Positions 53,331-62,408 are shown, counted from the stretch's first letter. The stretch is 64,000 nt of DNA from UBA2336 sp036787955 (GCA_036787955.1 DAIQOI010000004.1:205493-269492); one strand, 5' to 3'. The notes: generated from the letters alone by a model not told the origin. Numbers and translations are program-made.

Positions 53331-54881
53331 ATGAACAAATCGTACGACATCATCATTATAGGCGGAGGACATAACGGCCTGGTTGCCGCTGCCCTATTGG
53401 CAAAAAGAAACCGCAAGGTACTGCTGATAGAAAAGAGAGACAGATTGGGCGGAACAGCGACAGGCGATGAATTTCACCCCGGCTATTTCACCACAGGGTT
53501 ATTGCACGACACCAGCCGGATAAACAAAAAGGTTATCGAAGAACTGGAACTGGAAAAATTCGGTCTGAAGGTAAAACCGGGTAGGGCAACCATTGGCCTG
53601 TTATCGAAAAAAGGCGACTGCCTGCAACTTAGTGATGACGAAGAAAAGACTGCTACTGCTATCTCAGCTTTCTCGGCCAAAGATGCAGATGCTTACCGCG
53701 ATTATATTTCATTTATTGCTTCCATCAGACCCTTCATAAAAAGCCTGCTCGAAGATTTTCCACCCGATTTAACAGCCTTTGGCATTGAGCAAGTATGGCC
53801 CTTACTAAAAAAAGCATGGGCCCTCAGGCGACTGGGTAAAAAAACCATGCTCGAACTGCTGAAAGTAGCCCCAATGAGCGTGGCCGACTTTTTGAATGAA
53901 AAATTTGAAACCGAATTTATTAAAGCAGGTATTGCCGCGCCTGCATTGTATGGATCGTTTACCGGTCCGTGGTCATCCTATACCACGCTTAACCTGCTGG
54001 TGCATGAATGTACTGCCAGCCTGCAGGTAGCCGGTGGACCGCAGGCACTTATCGCTGCCCTTGAAAAAGCTGCCCGCCACCACGGTGCCGAAATATTAAC
54101 CAACACTACCGTTGATAAAATTGTGCTCGATGCCAGCCATAAGGTAAGCGGTGTAAAAACAATTCAGGGTGAACTGTTTAGTGCCCGGTTGGTAATCTCC
54201 ACCTGCACACCCCAAATCACCTTTTTCGAATTGCTAAAACCAAACCAACTCACTTATACCCTGGAGCAGTCGGTGCGGCATTACCGCGCCCGCGGCACCA
54301 CCGCCAAAGTAAACCTTGCGCTCAATAAGGAAGTGTCGTTCAACGGCATCAGCGCACTGGAGTACTATCGCACCGGCAACTCGTTTGATGAGATGGAGCG
54401 CGCCTTCGATCCGGCAAAATATGGACGGTTCTCGGAAGAGCCCGTGCTGGATATTCATGTGCCTACCGTCTCCTATTCCCACCTGGCACCCTCAGGGCAT
54501 TCGGTCGTATCCGTGCTGGTTCATTATGCCCCCTACCACCTCAAAGAGGGGTGGAACGAAAGCACAAGAAAAAAACTACTCGACACAGTGATTCAGACGC
54601 TGGAACGCTACAGCCCGCAACTTTCCTCATCCATTGTATCGGCTCAAGTACTGACACCGGCCGATCTGGAAGCGCAGTATGCCCTTACCAACGGCCATAT
54701 TTTTCATGGCGAGCATGCCGTGGATCAACTCATCACGCGGCCCTTCCCTTCGTGCGCGGGTTATGCCACACCTATTGAAGGATTGTTTATCTGCGGAAGC
54801 GGCTCCCACCCGGGCGGTGGCATAACCGGCTTGCCCGGCTACCTGGGCGCACTAACTGTTTTAAAAAATCGTTTGACTTAG
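53331..54881 (+). CDS. FAD-dependent oxidoreductase, PYROXD2-like (second copy)
   Basis: 516 residues, clear tandem paralogue of the gene before it: YDIIIIGGGHNGLVAAALLA, VLLIEKRDRLGGTATGDE, and the C-terminal FICGSGSHPGGGITGLPG. Divergence between the two copies is substantial (different central helices), so the duplication is old and both are probably functional. The next gene, a Rieske oxygenase, starts 20 nt downstream. Both copies lack a membrane helix or signal, so act in the cytosol. Confidence 0.85.
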   Translation: MNKSYDIIIIGGGHNGLVAAALLAKRNRKVLLIEKRDRLGGTATGDEFHPGYFTTGLLHDTSRINKKVIEELELEKFGLKVKPGRATIGLLSKKGDCLQLSDDEEKTATAISAFSAKDADAYRDYISFIASIRPFIKSLLEDFPPDLTAFGIEQVWPLLKKAWALRRLGKKTMLELLKVAPMSVADFLNEKFETEFIKAGIAAPALYGSFTGPWSSYTTLNLLVHECTASLQVAGGPQALIAALEKAARHHGAEILTNTTVDKIVLDASHKVSGVKTIQGELFSARLVISTCTPQITFFELLKPNQLTYTLEQSVRHYRARGTTAKVNLALNKEVSFNGISALEYYRTGNSFDEMERAFDPAKYGRFSEEPVLDIHVPTVSYSHLAPSGHSVVSVLVHYAPYHLKEGWNESTRKKLLDTVIQTLERYSPQLSSSIVSAQVLTPADLEAQYALTNGHIFHGEHAVDQLITRPFPSCAGYATPIEGLFICGSGSHPGGGITGLPGYLGALTVLKNRLT

Positions 54882-54901
54882 TACCATAAAACTCCCAGGC
54901 C

Positions 54902-56062
54902 ATGGAACAGCGGTTATTCAAAAAAAGGGGTGTTGACTATCCGATTGTTGACGGCAGACCCACCCTACCCGGCAAGTATTACCATGACCCGGATATTTAC
55001 CGGGAAGAGGTGGAGAAAATTTTTTACAAATCCTGGCTGTTTGCCTGCCGGGCCGAAGAAATACCTTCACCGGGCAACTACAAGCTGGTGCACGTTGCTG
55101 ATGAAAGCATCATAATGGTACGCGATAAAACCGGTGATATAAACGCCCTGTTCAATGTGTGCAGTCACCGGGGCACACAACTATGCGCTGAGCCAAAGGG
55201 AAGCTTCACGTCAAAAACCATTCAATGCCCCTACCATGCCTGGACCTATGCCCTTGACGGACGGCTGCTGGCCGCACCGCTGATGCAGGAAGGACATGGA
55301 TTTGAAAAAGAAAAATGCGCACTGCCACGGGCCCATGTTTACAACTGGGAAGGATTTCTGTTCATTAACCTCGATGAAAAACCGCAACCTTTTGAAGTAC
55401 AGATGGAGGCGCTTATCGGAAAATTTGCCGACTGGAAAATGGAGGAACTTCGCATTGCCCGGCACATCCGGTATGAGCTGAACTGCAACTGGAAACTCAT
55501 TCTGCAGAATTACCAGGAATGCTACCACTGCCCCGGTGTTCATCCCCTGCTCAGCAAACTTACACCCGTTGATTCAGCCCGGCACGATGTGAGCCAGGGC
55601 CCTGTGATTGGCGGTTTTATGGACCTACCCCGCCCGCGCGGCAGCATGACCATGACCGGAGAGGCTGCCGCACCGCCTATCTGCAACGTACACGGAGCTG
55701 ACCTGCAGCGTGTGTATTACTATTCCATCTTTCCCAACATGCTCCTCACCCCCCACCCCGACTTCGTAATGTACCACCACATCATTCCGCTGGAACCGGG
55801 AAAAATCATCAACGACTGTTACTGGCTTTTCCGCCCCGAAGTTATCAACGATCCCGGTGCCCAGGCCGGCATCAACTCGGCTGTGGAGTTCTGGGACTTA
55901 ACCAACCGCCAGGACTGGCAGGTGTGCGAGCAGATGCAGATTGGCACCCGGTCCAGGCGCTTTAAACGTGGCTATTACTCCGGCCGCGAAGACATTCTCT
56001 ACCAATTGGACCGCGAAGTGCTGAAAGCCCTGGGCCATCCCGATGCCGAGGCCGAAAAATAA
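54902..56062 (+). CDS. Rieske non-haem iron oxygenase, alpha subunit (glycine-betaine/choline monooxygenase-like)
   Basis: 386 residues. Rieske [2Fe-2S] ligands: Cys87-x-His89 (CSHRG) and Cys109-x2-His112 (CPYHAW). Mononuclear iron site: His209 and His214 in NYQECYHCPGVHP, with Asp338 in NRQDWQVCEQ as likely third ligand, and Glu206 or Asn203 as bridging residues. The ECYHC-x3-H form is characteristic of GbcA, choline monooxygenase and stachydrine demethylase rather than of ring dioxygenases. Oxidative removal of an N-methyl group is the inferred reaction. No dedicated reductase gene (GbcB-like) is in the cluster, so electrons must come from elsewhere. Confidence 0.88.
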   Translation: MEQRLFKKRGVDYPIVDGRPTLPGKYYHDPDIYREEVEKIFYKSWLFACRAEEIPSPGNYKLVHVADESIIMVRDKTGDINALFNVCSHRGTQLCAEPKGSFTSKTIQCPYHAWTYALDGRLLAAPLMQEGHGFEKEKCALPRAHVYNWEGFLFINLDEKPQPFEVQMEALIGKFADWKMEELRIARHIRYELNCNWKLILQNYQECYHCPGVHPLLSKLTPVDSARHDVSQGPVIGGFMDLPRPRGSMTMTGEAAAPPICNVHGADLQRVYYYSIFPNMLLTPHPDFVMYHHIIPLEPGKIINDCYWLFRPEVINDPGAQAGINSAVEFWDLTNRQDWQVCEQMQIGTRSRRFKRGYYSGREDILYQLDREVLKALGHPDAEAEK

Positions 56063-56121
56063 TTTCCTGCTGAAATTTAATTTCCCGGACGGGTGAGAAA
56101 TTTTATCTTTCGCTTTTGCAC

Positions 56122-57588
56122 ATGACCACCCGTAAAAAGGCTACCTTACTTCAGGCGCTCATTCCCATTCTGCTGCTCATTGCTTTGCTTACGCTGAACG
56201 TTGTGGTTTTTGGCTCCGATGCCATCGCTGGAGCCAACCAGATCGTGTTGCTTTTTGCTGCAGCCGCTGCCGGCGTTATTGCCTGGCAGTTGGGCTATAC
56301 CTATAGCGAAATCAGTGAAAGCATCGTGCGCAGCATCAGCTCGGCCATGCCGGCCATTATCATTTTACTCACTATCGGCTCGTTGTCGGGCACGTGGCTG
56401 CTTAGCGGCATTGTACCCGCCATGATTTATTACGGTTTAAAAATTCTGAGTCCCGGCATTTTTCTGTTTGCCGCCTGCATAGTAAGTGCCATCGTATCGC
56501 TGGCCACCGGCAGCTCGTGGTCAACCGTGGCCACGGTAGGCGTGGCCCTGCTGGGCATAGGTCAGGCACTCGAACTGCCCGAAGGCGTGGTAGCGGGTGC
56601 CATCATATCGGGTGCTTATTTTGGCGATAAGATGTCGCCCCTTTCCGATACCACCAACCTGGCACCAGCCATGGCCGGCACCGACCTGTTCACACATGTT
56701 CGCTACATGACCTATACCACAGTACCCTCGCTTGGCATCACACTGCTTATATACTTCATCTGGGGCTTTACATTCAACCCGGCTGATAACGAAACATCAT
56801 CTGACGAAGTATTGCAGGCCATCGGGTCGACATTTAACCTTACACCCTGGCTGCTGGCAGTGCCGGCACTTGTCATCTTTATGATCATTAAGCGCGTGCC
56901 TGCTGCTCCCGCTTTGCTGGCTGGCGCCTTGCTGGGAGGCATCTTTGCCGTCATCTTCCAGCCCGATGTGGTCAATCAGGTGTCGGGCATTAAAGACGAC
57001 TACGCCCGCTCATCCTTCACGGCTGTTATGAATGCCCTGTCAACCACCATCCACATAACCACCGGCAACGAAGCTATCAACGAACTACTCACTGGCAAGG
57101 GCATGGCAGGCATGCTGAACACCGTGTGGCTGATCATCTGTGCCATGATTTTTGGAGGCACCATGGAGTCGTGCGGGCTGCTCAACCGCATTGCCTCCGA
57201 AATCATCCGTTTTGCCAAATCTACGGGTTCGCTGGTGGCCTCTACAGCCGCTACCTGCGTGTTTTTCAATGTTACCGCATCCGACCAGTACATGGCCATT
57301 GCCGTTCCCGGGCGCATGTATGCCGATACGTACCGGAAACGCGGACTTAAACCCGAAGTGCTGAGCCGCACGCTCGAAGACGCAGGTACGGTAACATCGG
57401 TGCTCGTACCGTGGAACACCTGCGGTGCTACCCAGGCGGGTGTGTTGGGGGTGGCCACTGCCGTATATGCACCTTACACCTTCTTCTGCCTGCTTAGTCC
57501 GTTGATGACGATATTGTTTGCTTACTTCAATATTAAAATCAGGAAATACGAATCAAAGGAAACCAGTCAATCCCGCGTGGGCGCATGA
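56122..57588 (+). CDS. NhaC-family Na+/H+ antiporter or related carboxylate transporter
   Basis: About 488 residues from ATG 56122 with 11-12 membrane helices. The signature of NhaC is present: SLATGSSWSTVATVGVALLGIG, GAYFGDKMSPLSDTTNLAPAMAGTDLFTHVRYM and the late NVTASDQYMAIAVPGRM. NhaC exchanges sodium for protons, but the wider family includes malate-lactate and amino-acid carriers. Placement directly behind the Rieske gene suggests it could import the pathway substrate rather than only control pH. The stop overlaps the exonuclease start by 4 nt. Confidence 0.88.
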   Translation: MTTRKKATLLQALIPILLLIALLTLNVVVFGSDAIAGANQIVLLFAAAAAGVIAWQLGYTYSEISESIVRSISSAMPAIIILLTIGSLSGTWLLSGIVPAMIYYGLKILSPGIFLFAACIVSAIVSLATGSSWSTVATVGVALLGIGQALELPEGVVAGAIISGAYFGDKMSPLSDTTNLAPAMAGTDLFTHVRYMTYTTVPSLGITLLIYFIWGFTFNPADNETSSDEVLQAIGSTFNLTPWLLAVPALVIFMIIKRVPAAPALLAGALLGGIFAVIFQPDVVNQVSGIKDDYARSSFTAVMNALSTTIHITTGNEAINELLTGKGMAGMLNTVWLIICAMIFGGTMESCGLLNRIASEIIRFAKSTGSLVASTAATCVFFNVTASDQYMAIAVPGRMYADTYRKRGLKPEVLSRTLEDAGTVTSVLVPWNTCGATQAGVLGVATAVYAPYTFFCLLSPLMTILFAYFNIKIRKYESKETSQSRVGA

Positions 57589-58154
57589 AACAGCCGGCTG
57601 TTGATACCAATCTTCCGCTTCTTTGTTATGAGGGTAAAATTGTAGTGGTTACCGGGCCGCTGCGCCTGTGGCGGGCACTGCAGGAAATAAAACACCATAG
57701 AATTGCCGGTTTCGACACCGAGACACGTCCCGTATTTGTAAAAGGCAAGCGCAACAAAGTAGCCCTGCTTCAACTGGCCCTGCCCCGTAAGGTGTTTCTG
57801 ATACGCCTCACCCACACCGGTATAACCGATGCGCTGAAAGATTATCTGGAAGATGACCAGCAACTGAAAGTAGGGGTTGCCCTGCGCGATGACATCAAAG
57901 CCCTGCAGCGCCTGCGCAGCTTTAATCCGGGCGGCTTTGTGGAGCTCACCACCCTGACCAGGCCAGCCGGTTATACCGGAGAAGGCATCAGGACCCTTGC
58001 GGCCCAGATCCTGGGCGGCCGCATTTCCAAAAGCGCCCAAACCAGCAACTGGGAAGCCCCCACCCTTACCGAAAAACAACTGCGCTATGCCGCCACCGAT
58101 GCCTGGGTGTGCCTGGAGATGTATAACAGGCTTCAGAAGGAAAAAAAAGCTTAA
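57585..58154 (+). CDS. 3'-5' exonuclease, RNase D-like DEDDy domain
   Basis: 189 residues, a stand-alone DEDD exonuclease domain. Exo I: Asp44 and Glu46 in AGFDTET. Exo II: Asp102/103 in GVALRDDIKAL. Exo III: Tyr168-x3-Asp172 in RYAATDAWVCLEMY, so the DEDDy subtype. No HRDC domain follows, so it is smaller than RNase D and resembles small WRN-exonuclease-like proteins of this phylum. It overlaps nhaC by 4 nt and is last in the cluster; a functional link to the metabolic genes is doubtful. Confidence 0.9.
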   Translation: MKQPAVDTNLPLLCYEGKIVVVTGPLRLWRALQEIKHHRIAGFDTETRPVFVKGKRNKVALLQLALPRKVFLIRLTHTGITDALKDYLEDDQQLKVGVALRDDIKALQRLRSFNPGGFVELTTLTRPAGYTGEGIRTLAAQILGGRISKSAQTSNWEAPTLTEKQLRYAATDAWVCLEMYNRLQKEKKA

Positions 58155-58286
58155 AAATAGACATGTAGTTATGCCAAAAATAACCGATAGGCCAGTTATC
58201 ACCAGTGCCTAAATACAGCTATGCCGGGTAATTGTGGAATACAACATTTTTAACCACGTGTCAGTCAAAAAACGTGTATATCATAG

Positions 58287-58454
58287 AAAACTGCCGATTT
58301 CTTTGTGCGTGGCTGCTATCATTTTGATGCAGGTGGTAGAAGCAAAAAGGCAGATCAGGTTAAGAATATGGCTGCATCCTGGTTGGTAAAGGATGATCTT
58401 GAATATCCGGTGGGCCGGTAACTGCCCCTCTGGCTCATTGGCCTGCTGTATTGA
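58287..58454 (+). pseudogene. decayed fragment, possibly of a GH25-type lysozyme
   Basis: One frame reads KTADFFVRGCYHFDAGG and continues to WLVKDDLEYPVGR, then an in-frame TAA (58419-58421), then LPLWLIGLLY and TGA. VRGAYHF, a central helix ending in an acidic-Pro segment, and PLW(L/I) near the end are the landmarks of GH25 muramidases, in order. There is no start codon and a TAG stands at 58284. The family guess is weak; that it is a remnant of a real gene is more likely. Confidence 0.3.
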
Positions 58455-58516
58455 AAGCACCCTGTATGAAAAAAGCCAGAACAGGCTGCCGGGGTTAATC
58501 CAATAGCCAAATAACC

Positions 58517-58530
58517 ACCCTTTAAAGGGT
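58517..58530. repeat. 14-bp perfect palindrome
   Basis: ACCCTTTAAAGGGT, perfectly symmetric, 131 bases before the cas9 ATG. Could be a dimeric regulator site; no regulator gene is next to it. Confidence 0.4.
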
Positions 58531-58580
58531 CATTTACTAAACTTCTTTTGGAAATGTAAGGAATTTTGGAAATTTAAGGG

Positions 58581-58624
58581 TTGGCTGAAACACAGCTGAT
58601 TATATTTTGTCAAAAAATGACAAA
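58581..58624 (+). promoter_or_regulatory. probable cas9 operon promoter with overlapping palindromic operator
   Basis: TTG (58581-58583), 17 nt, TATATTTTG (58601-58609), a near-consensus -7 with one extra base. The palindrome TTTGTCA (58606-58612), AAAAA, TGACAAA (58618-58624) overlaps the -7 element and predicted start site. A protein bound there would block transcription of cas9-cas1-cas2. The leader to the cas9 ATG would be about 45 nt. Confidence 0.4.
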
Positions 58625-58661
58625 TTCCTCACCTATTTTAACATCAAAAATTGAATGAATT

Positions 58662-61600
58662 ATGAAAAAGATTCTTGGGCTTGACTTAGGTGTAAGTTCT
58701 ATTGGATGGGCACTTGTAAAAGAAGAGCATGAAAAACCATCCGAAATAATTGGTATGGGCGTTAGGATCATACCATTGGATACTGATGAGAGCGATGAGT
58801 TTACTAAAGGAAATGCTATATCAAAAAATCAAAAGCGCACTTCTAAGCGAACCATGCGCAAAGGATATTATCGCTACGTACTCAGGCGAAAAGCCCTTAC
58901 AGCCGAATTGAAAAAACATAACATGTTTGACGAAGGGCTTTTTCAAATTCCTCAGCTTGAATTGTGGGGGCTCCGGGCCAAGGCGGTTACCGAACGCATC
59001 AGCCTTACGGAACTTGGCCGTGTACTTTATCACTTAAACCAAAAGCGTGGTTATAAATCTTCGCGCAGTGAAGAAAATGCCGACAAAAAAGATACAGAGT
59101 ACGTAGCAGAAGTTAAAAACAGGCATCAGAAGTTAAAAGAGGAGGGTAAGACTATTGGTCAGAAGTTTTTTGAAGAATTATCTAAAAACCAATTCTACCG
59201 TACTAAGCAGCAAGTCTTTCCACGTGAAGCTTATATTGAAGAATTTGATGCCATTATGCAAAAGCAAAAGGAGTATTATCCTGAAGTTTTAACCGATGAG
59301 TTCATTGACCATTTAAGAAATGATATCCTTTACTTTCAAAGGAAACTGAAATCCCAAAAAGGTTTGGTAAGTGTGTGTGAATTTGAAGGTTTTTACAAAA
59401 AAAATAAGGAAGGCAAAGAAATCTTTACTGGGCCTAAAGTAGCACATCGGAGTAACCCTTTGTTTCAGGTTGAAAAAATATGGGAAAGTATTAACAACAT
59501 CACCATAAAAGGCAAACGAAATAACGAATTTCCGATTACGCTTGAACAAAAACAGAAAATTTTTAATTATCTGGATAATCATGAAAAACTTAGTCAAAAA
59601 GAATTATTTAAAATTCTTGGTATAAAAGAGAAAAGCGAATGGTTTGGCAATAAAATGTTAAGCAAAGGATTGCAAGGCAATCTTACAAAGGTAGCTATTA
59701 AAAATGCCTTTAATAATGATGAACTAGCCGAGAAATGGTTGCAGTTTAATTTAAAATTTGCTCTTACCGGTGAAAAAGTATATCAATATCATCCTGATAC
59801 GGGAGAGGTTTTAAATGAATTGGATGGTCGACTTATTTCAGACGAATGTGTTAAAGAACCCCTTTATCAATTATGGCATACTATTTATTCTATTGCAGAC
59901 ATTGATGAATGCAAAGGTGCACTAATTAAAAAATTTGGCTTTGACAATGAAACAGCAGAACGACTTGCCAATATCGATTTTACAAAGCAAGGATATGGCA
60001 ACAAATCGGTAAAAGCTATCCGAAAAATTCTTCCTTATCTGATGGAAGGATACAAATACAGCGAAGCTGCTGCTGTTGCCGGTTATAATCATTCCAATTC
60101 ACATACTAAAGAAGAGATCCAGGCACGGAGGCTGCTTGACAAAATGCCGCTGCTAAAGAAAAATGCGCTCCGCCAACCTGTAGTAGAAAAAATACTCAAT
60201 CAAATGATTCACATAGTAAATGACATCATTGATGAGCAGCGGGGTTGGGTAACAAAAGAAGAGCGAGAAAAAGGCATGTTTGAAATTCGCATTGAGCTGG
60301 CACGCGAACTTAAACAGAGTAAAGAAGAAAGAAACGAAACCTTCAAAAGAATTTCTGAAATAGAGAGAGAGAATAAAGATATCGAAAAAAAACTTCAGGA
60401 ACTTGGTTTAAGAGCTACCCGCAAAAACATCATTAAATATAGACTATACAATGAACTGCGCGGAAAGGATAAAAAATTAAACCCTATCTGCATTTACACC
60501 GGTGAAGTCATCTCGCTTACTGACGCCTTAAATGGCCATGAAATTGATGTGGAGCACATCATCCCTAAATCGCTGCTGTTCGATGATTCACAAAGCAACA
60601 AAACACTCACCTTCCGATGGATTAATCAGGAAAAAGGAGACAAAACTGCCTATGACTACATGGCCTCTAAAGGCGAGGCAGCGTTAAATGAATATATTGA
60701 AAGAGTCAATAAACTTTATAAAGATGGTGTCATTAAGAAAGCCAAACGGGACAAATTATTGATGCCGGGAGATAAGATTCCAAAAGACTTCATTGAAAGG
60801 CAACTTCGCGAATCGCAGTACATTGCACGAAAATCAAGAGAAATCCTTAGTCAAATAGCCAAAAACGTTTGGAGCACCTCAGGCAGTGTTACCGAATATT
60901 TACGCAGAATGTGGGGCTGGGACGATGTATTAATGAATCTGCAACTGCAGCGTATCAGGGAAATTATTCCCAATCCTCTTGAAGAAGGGATCACTGAGAT
61001 CGTAGAATGGGAAACCAATGATGGTCAAAAACATCATAAGGAGGTTATAAAAGACTGGACCAAACGCGATGACCATCGGCATCATGCCATTGATGCGCTT
61101 GTTGTGGCCTGTACCAAACAAGGCTTTATTCAACGCCTGAATACCCTGAGTGCAAAAGCTACCCGCGAAGAGATATATAAAGAAGTAAGCGAACGCAGTG
61201 AAAAATTCCGCGAATCGCTTTCGCTTTTAGATAAGTACTTTATTAGCCAGAGGCCGTTCAATACCAGGGAGGTAGAAAACAAAGCTGCAGAAATTATTGT
61301 ATCTTTTAAGGCCGGAAAAAAGGTAGCAACCTGGGGTAAGCGCTTTATCAAAAGGAACGGGAAACGCATTAAAGTACAGGATCATATTCTGGTACCACGC
61401 GGCCCGTTAAGTGAAGAAAGTGTGTATGGTAAAATCAAAACCATTGAAAAAAACAAACCGGTCAAATACCTTTTTGAGCATCCTCATCTTATTTTCAAGC
61501 CTTACATAAAAGAATTGGTTGAAAAGCGTATTGCTGAACATAATGGAGATGCTAAAAAAGCACTGGCTTCGCTGAAAAAAAATCCTATTTTTCTCGATGA

Positions 61601-62408
61601 TGATAAAAAAATTCCTTTGGAATATGGCACATGCTATAAAGAAGAGTATGTTCTGAAATACCCTGTTGAAAGCATCAAAGAAAAAGATGCTCCATATATT
61701 GTGGATAAAAAAATCCGTGAAATTATATCAGAACGCCTACATCAATACAACGGCAAAGAAAAGGAAGCATTTAGTAAACCCCTTTTCTTAGATCCGGCAC
61801 AAACAATTCCAATTCGCACTGTTCGTTTATTTACAGGCTTATCGGCAGTTGAACCTATCAAATATGACGAAAATGGCAACCCGATTGCGTTCGTTAAACC
61901 TGGGAACAACCATCATATTGCCATATATGAAGACGAGCAGGGCAATAAAATACCACACTTATGCACATTCTGGCATGCCGTTGAAAGAAAAAAATATGGA
62001 CTTCCAGTAATCATAGAGAGTCCTAATACAATTTGGGATAAGATCCTAAATGGGAAAGAAAAATATCCGCAAAGTTTCTTGGAAAAATTACCAGAAGATA
62101 AATGGAAATTATGGATGACCTTACAGCATAACGAAACATATTACTTAAGTGAAAAAAAGTCAATAAATCTTGAAAAAATAGATAAAAAGATCCTTCCAAA
62201 ATTCATTTATAGGGTTCAAAAAATATTTTTTAACGGCAAGCAACTGGAAATTTATTTTAGGCATATTTTTGAAACCCAACTCAACGACTCTGATGCTTCT
62301 CGAAAGCAATTAAGGTTTTATCCAATTAAAAGTTTAGGTGCACTAGAAAAATTAAACCCTAAGAAGATACTTATCAATCGGCTGGGCGAAGTGTTGGTTA
62401 TAAAATAA
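58662..62408 (+). CDS. cas9: CRISPR-associated endonuclease Cas9, type II-C
   Basis: RNA-guided DNA nuclease. 1248 residues. RuvC-I Asp8 in GLDLGVSSIGWA; arginine-rich bridge helix (about 55-80); RuvC-II Glu545 in EIRIELARE; HNH domain about 600-700 with Asp629 and catalytic His632 in DVEHIIPKS and Asn in NQEKGDK; RuvC-III His808 and Asp811 in HHAIDA. All nuclease residues are intact, so it should cut both strands. The C-terminal third (about 812-1248, PAM-interacting side) is long for II-C and holds two similar segments, about 944-989 and 1013-1057. Much of the gene is AT-rich compared with cas1. First gene of cas9-cas1-cas2; no csn2 or cas4. Confidence 0.97.
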   Translation: MKKILGLDLGVSSIGWALVKEEHEKPSEIIGMGVRIIPLDTDESDEFTKGNAISKNQKRTSKRTMRKGYYRYVLRRKALTAELKKHNMFDEGLFQIPQLELWGLRAKAVTERISLTELGRVLYHLNQKRGYKSSRSEENADKKDTEYVAEVKNRHQKLKEEGKTIGQKFFEELSKNQFYRTKQQVFPREAYIEEFDAIMQKQKEYYPEVLTDEFIDHLRNDILYFQRKLKSQKGLVSVCEFEGFYKKNKEGKEIFTGPKVAHRSNPLFQVEKIWESINNITIKGKRNNEFPITLEQKQKIFNYLDNHEKLSQKELFKILGIKEKSEWFGNKMLSKGLQGNLTKVAIKNAFNNDELAEKWLQFNLKFALTGEKVYQYHPDTGEVLNELDGRLISDECVKEPLYQLWHTIYSIADIDECKGALIKKFGFDNETAERLANIDFTKQGYGNKSVKAIRKILPYLMEGYKYSEAAAVAGYNHSNSHTKEEIQARRLLDKMPLLKKNALRQPVVEKILNQMIHIVNDIIDEQRGWVTKEEREKGMFEIRIELARELKQSKEERNETFKRISEIERENKDIEKKLQELGLRATRKNIIKYRLYNELRGKDKKLNPICIYTGEVISLTDALNGHEIDVEHIIPKSLLFDDSQSNKTLTFRWINQEKGDKTAYDYMASKGEAALNEYIERVNKLYKDGVIKKAKRDKLLMPGDKIPKDFIERQLRESQYIARKSREILSQIAKNVWSTSGSVTEYLRRMWGWDDVLMNLQLQRIREIIPNPLEEGITEIVEWETNDGQKHHKEVIKDWTKRDDHRHHAIDALVVACTKQGFIQRLNTLSAKATREEIYKEVSERSEKFRESLSLLDKYFISQRPFNTREVENKAAEIIVSFKAGKKVATWGKRFIKRNGKRIKVQDHILVPRGPLSEESVYGKIKTIEKNKPVKYLFEHPHLIFKPYIKELVEKRIAEHNGDAKKALASLKKNPIFLDDDKKIPLEYGTCYKEEYVLKYPVESIKEKDAPYIVDKKIREIISERLHQYNGKEKEAFSKPLFLDPAQTIPIRTVRLFTGLSAVEPIKYDENGNPIAFVKPGNNHHIAIYEDEQGNKIPHLCTFWHAVERKKYGLPVIIESPNTIWDKILNGKEKYPQSFLEKLPEDKWKLWMTLQHNETYYLSEKKSINLEKIDKKILPKFIYRVQKIFFNGKQLEIYFRHIFETQLNDSDASRKQLRFYPIKSLGALEKLNPKKILINRLGEVLVIK

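Larger units (their letters stand above)
58155..58661. other. 507-base non-coding region before cas9 with a gene remnant and palindromes
   Basis: No intact gene. Contents: a decayed coding fragment (58287-58454), a 14-bp palindrome (58517-58530), a 12-base direct repeat (GGAAATGTAAGG at 58550-58561 and GGAAATTTAAGG at 58568-58579), and a promoter/operator-like stretch (58581-58624) before the cas9 ATG. Base composition becomes clearly AT-rich in the last 150 bases. Confidence 0.6.

Noticed and set aside
51729..54881. Carotenoid biosynthesis genes (crtI-type)
   Set aside because: Sequence motifs fit the PYROXD2 branch and there is no crtB, crtY or other carotenoid gene nearby.
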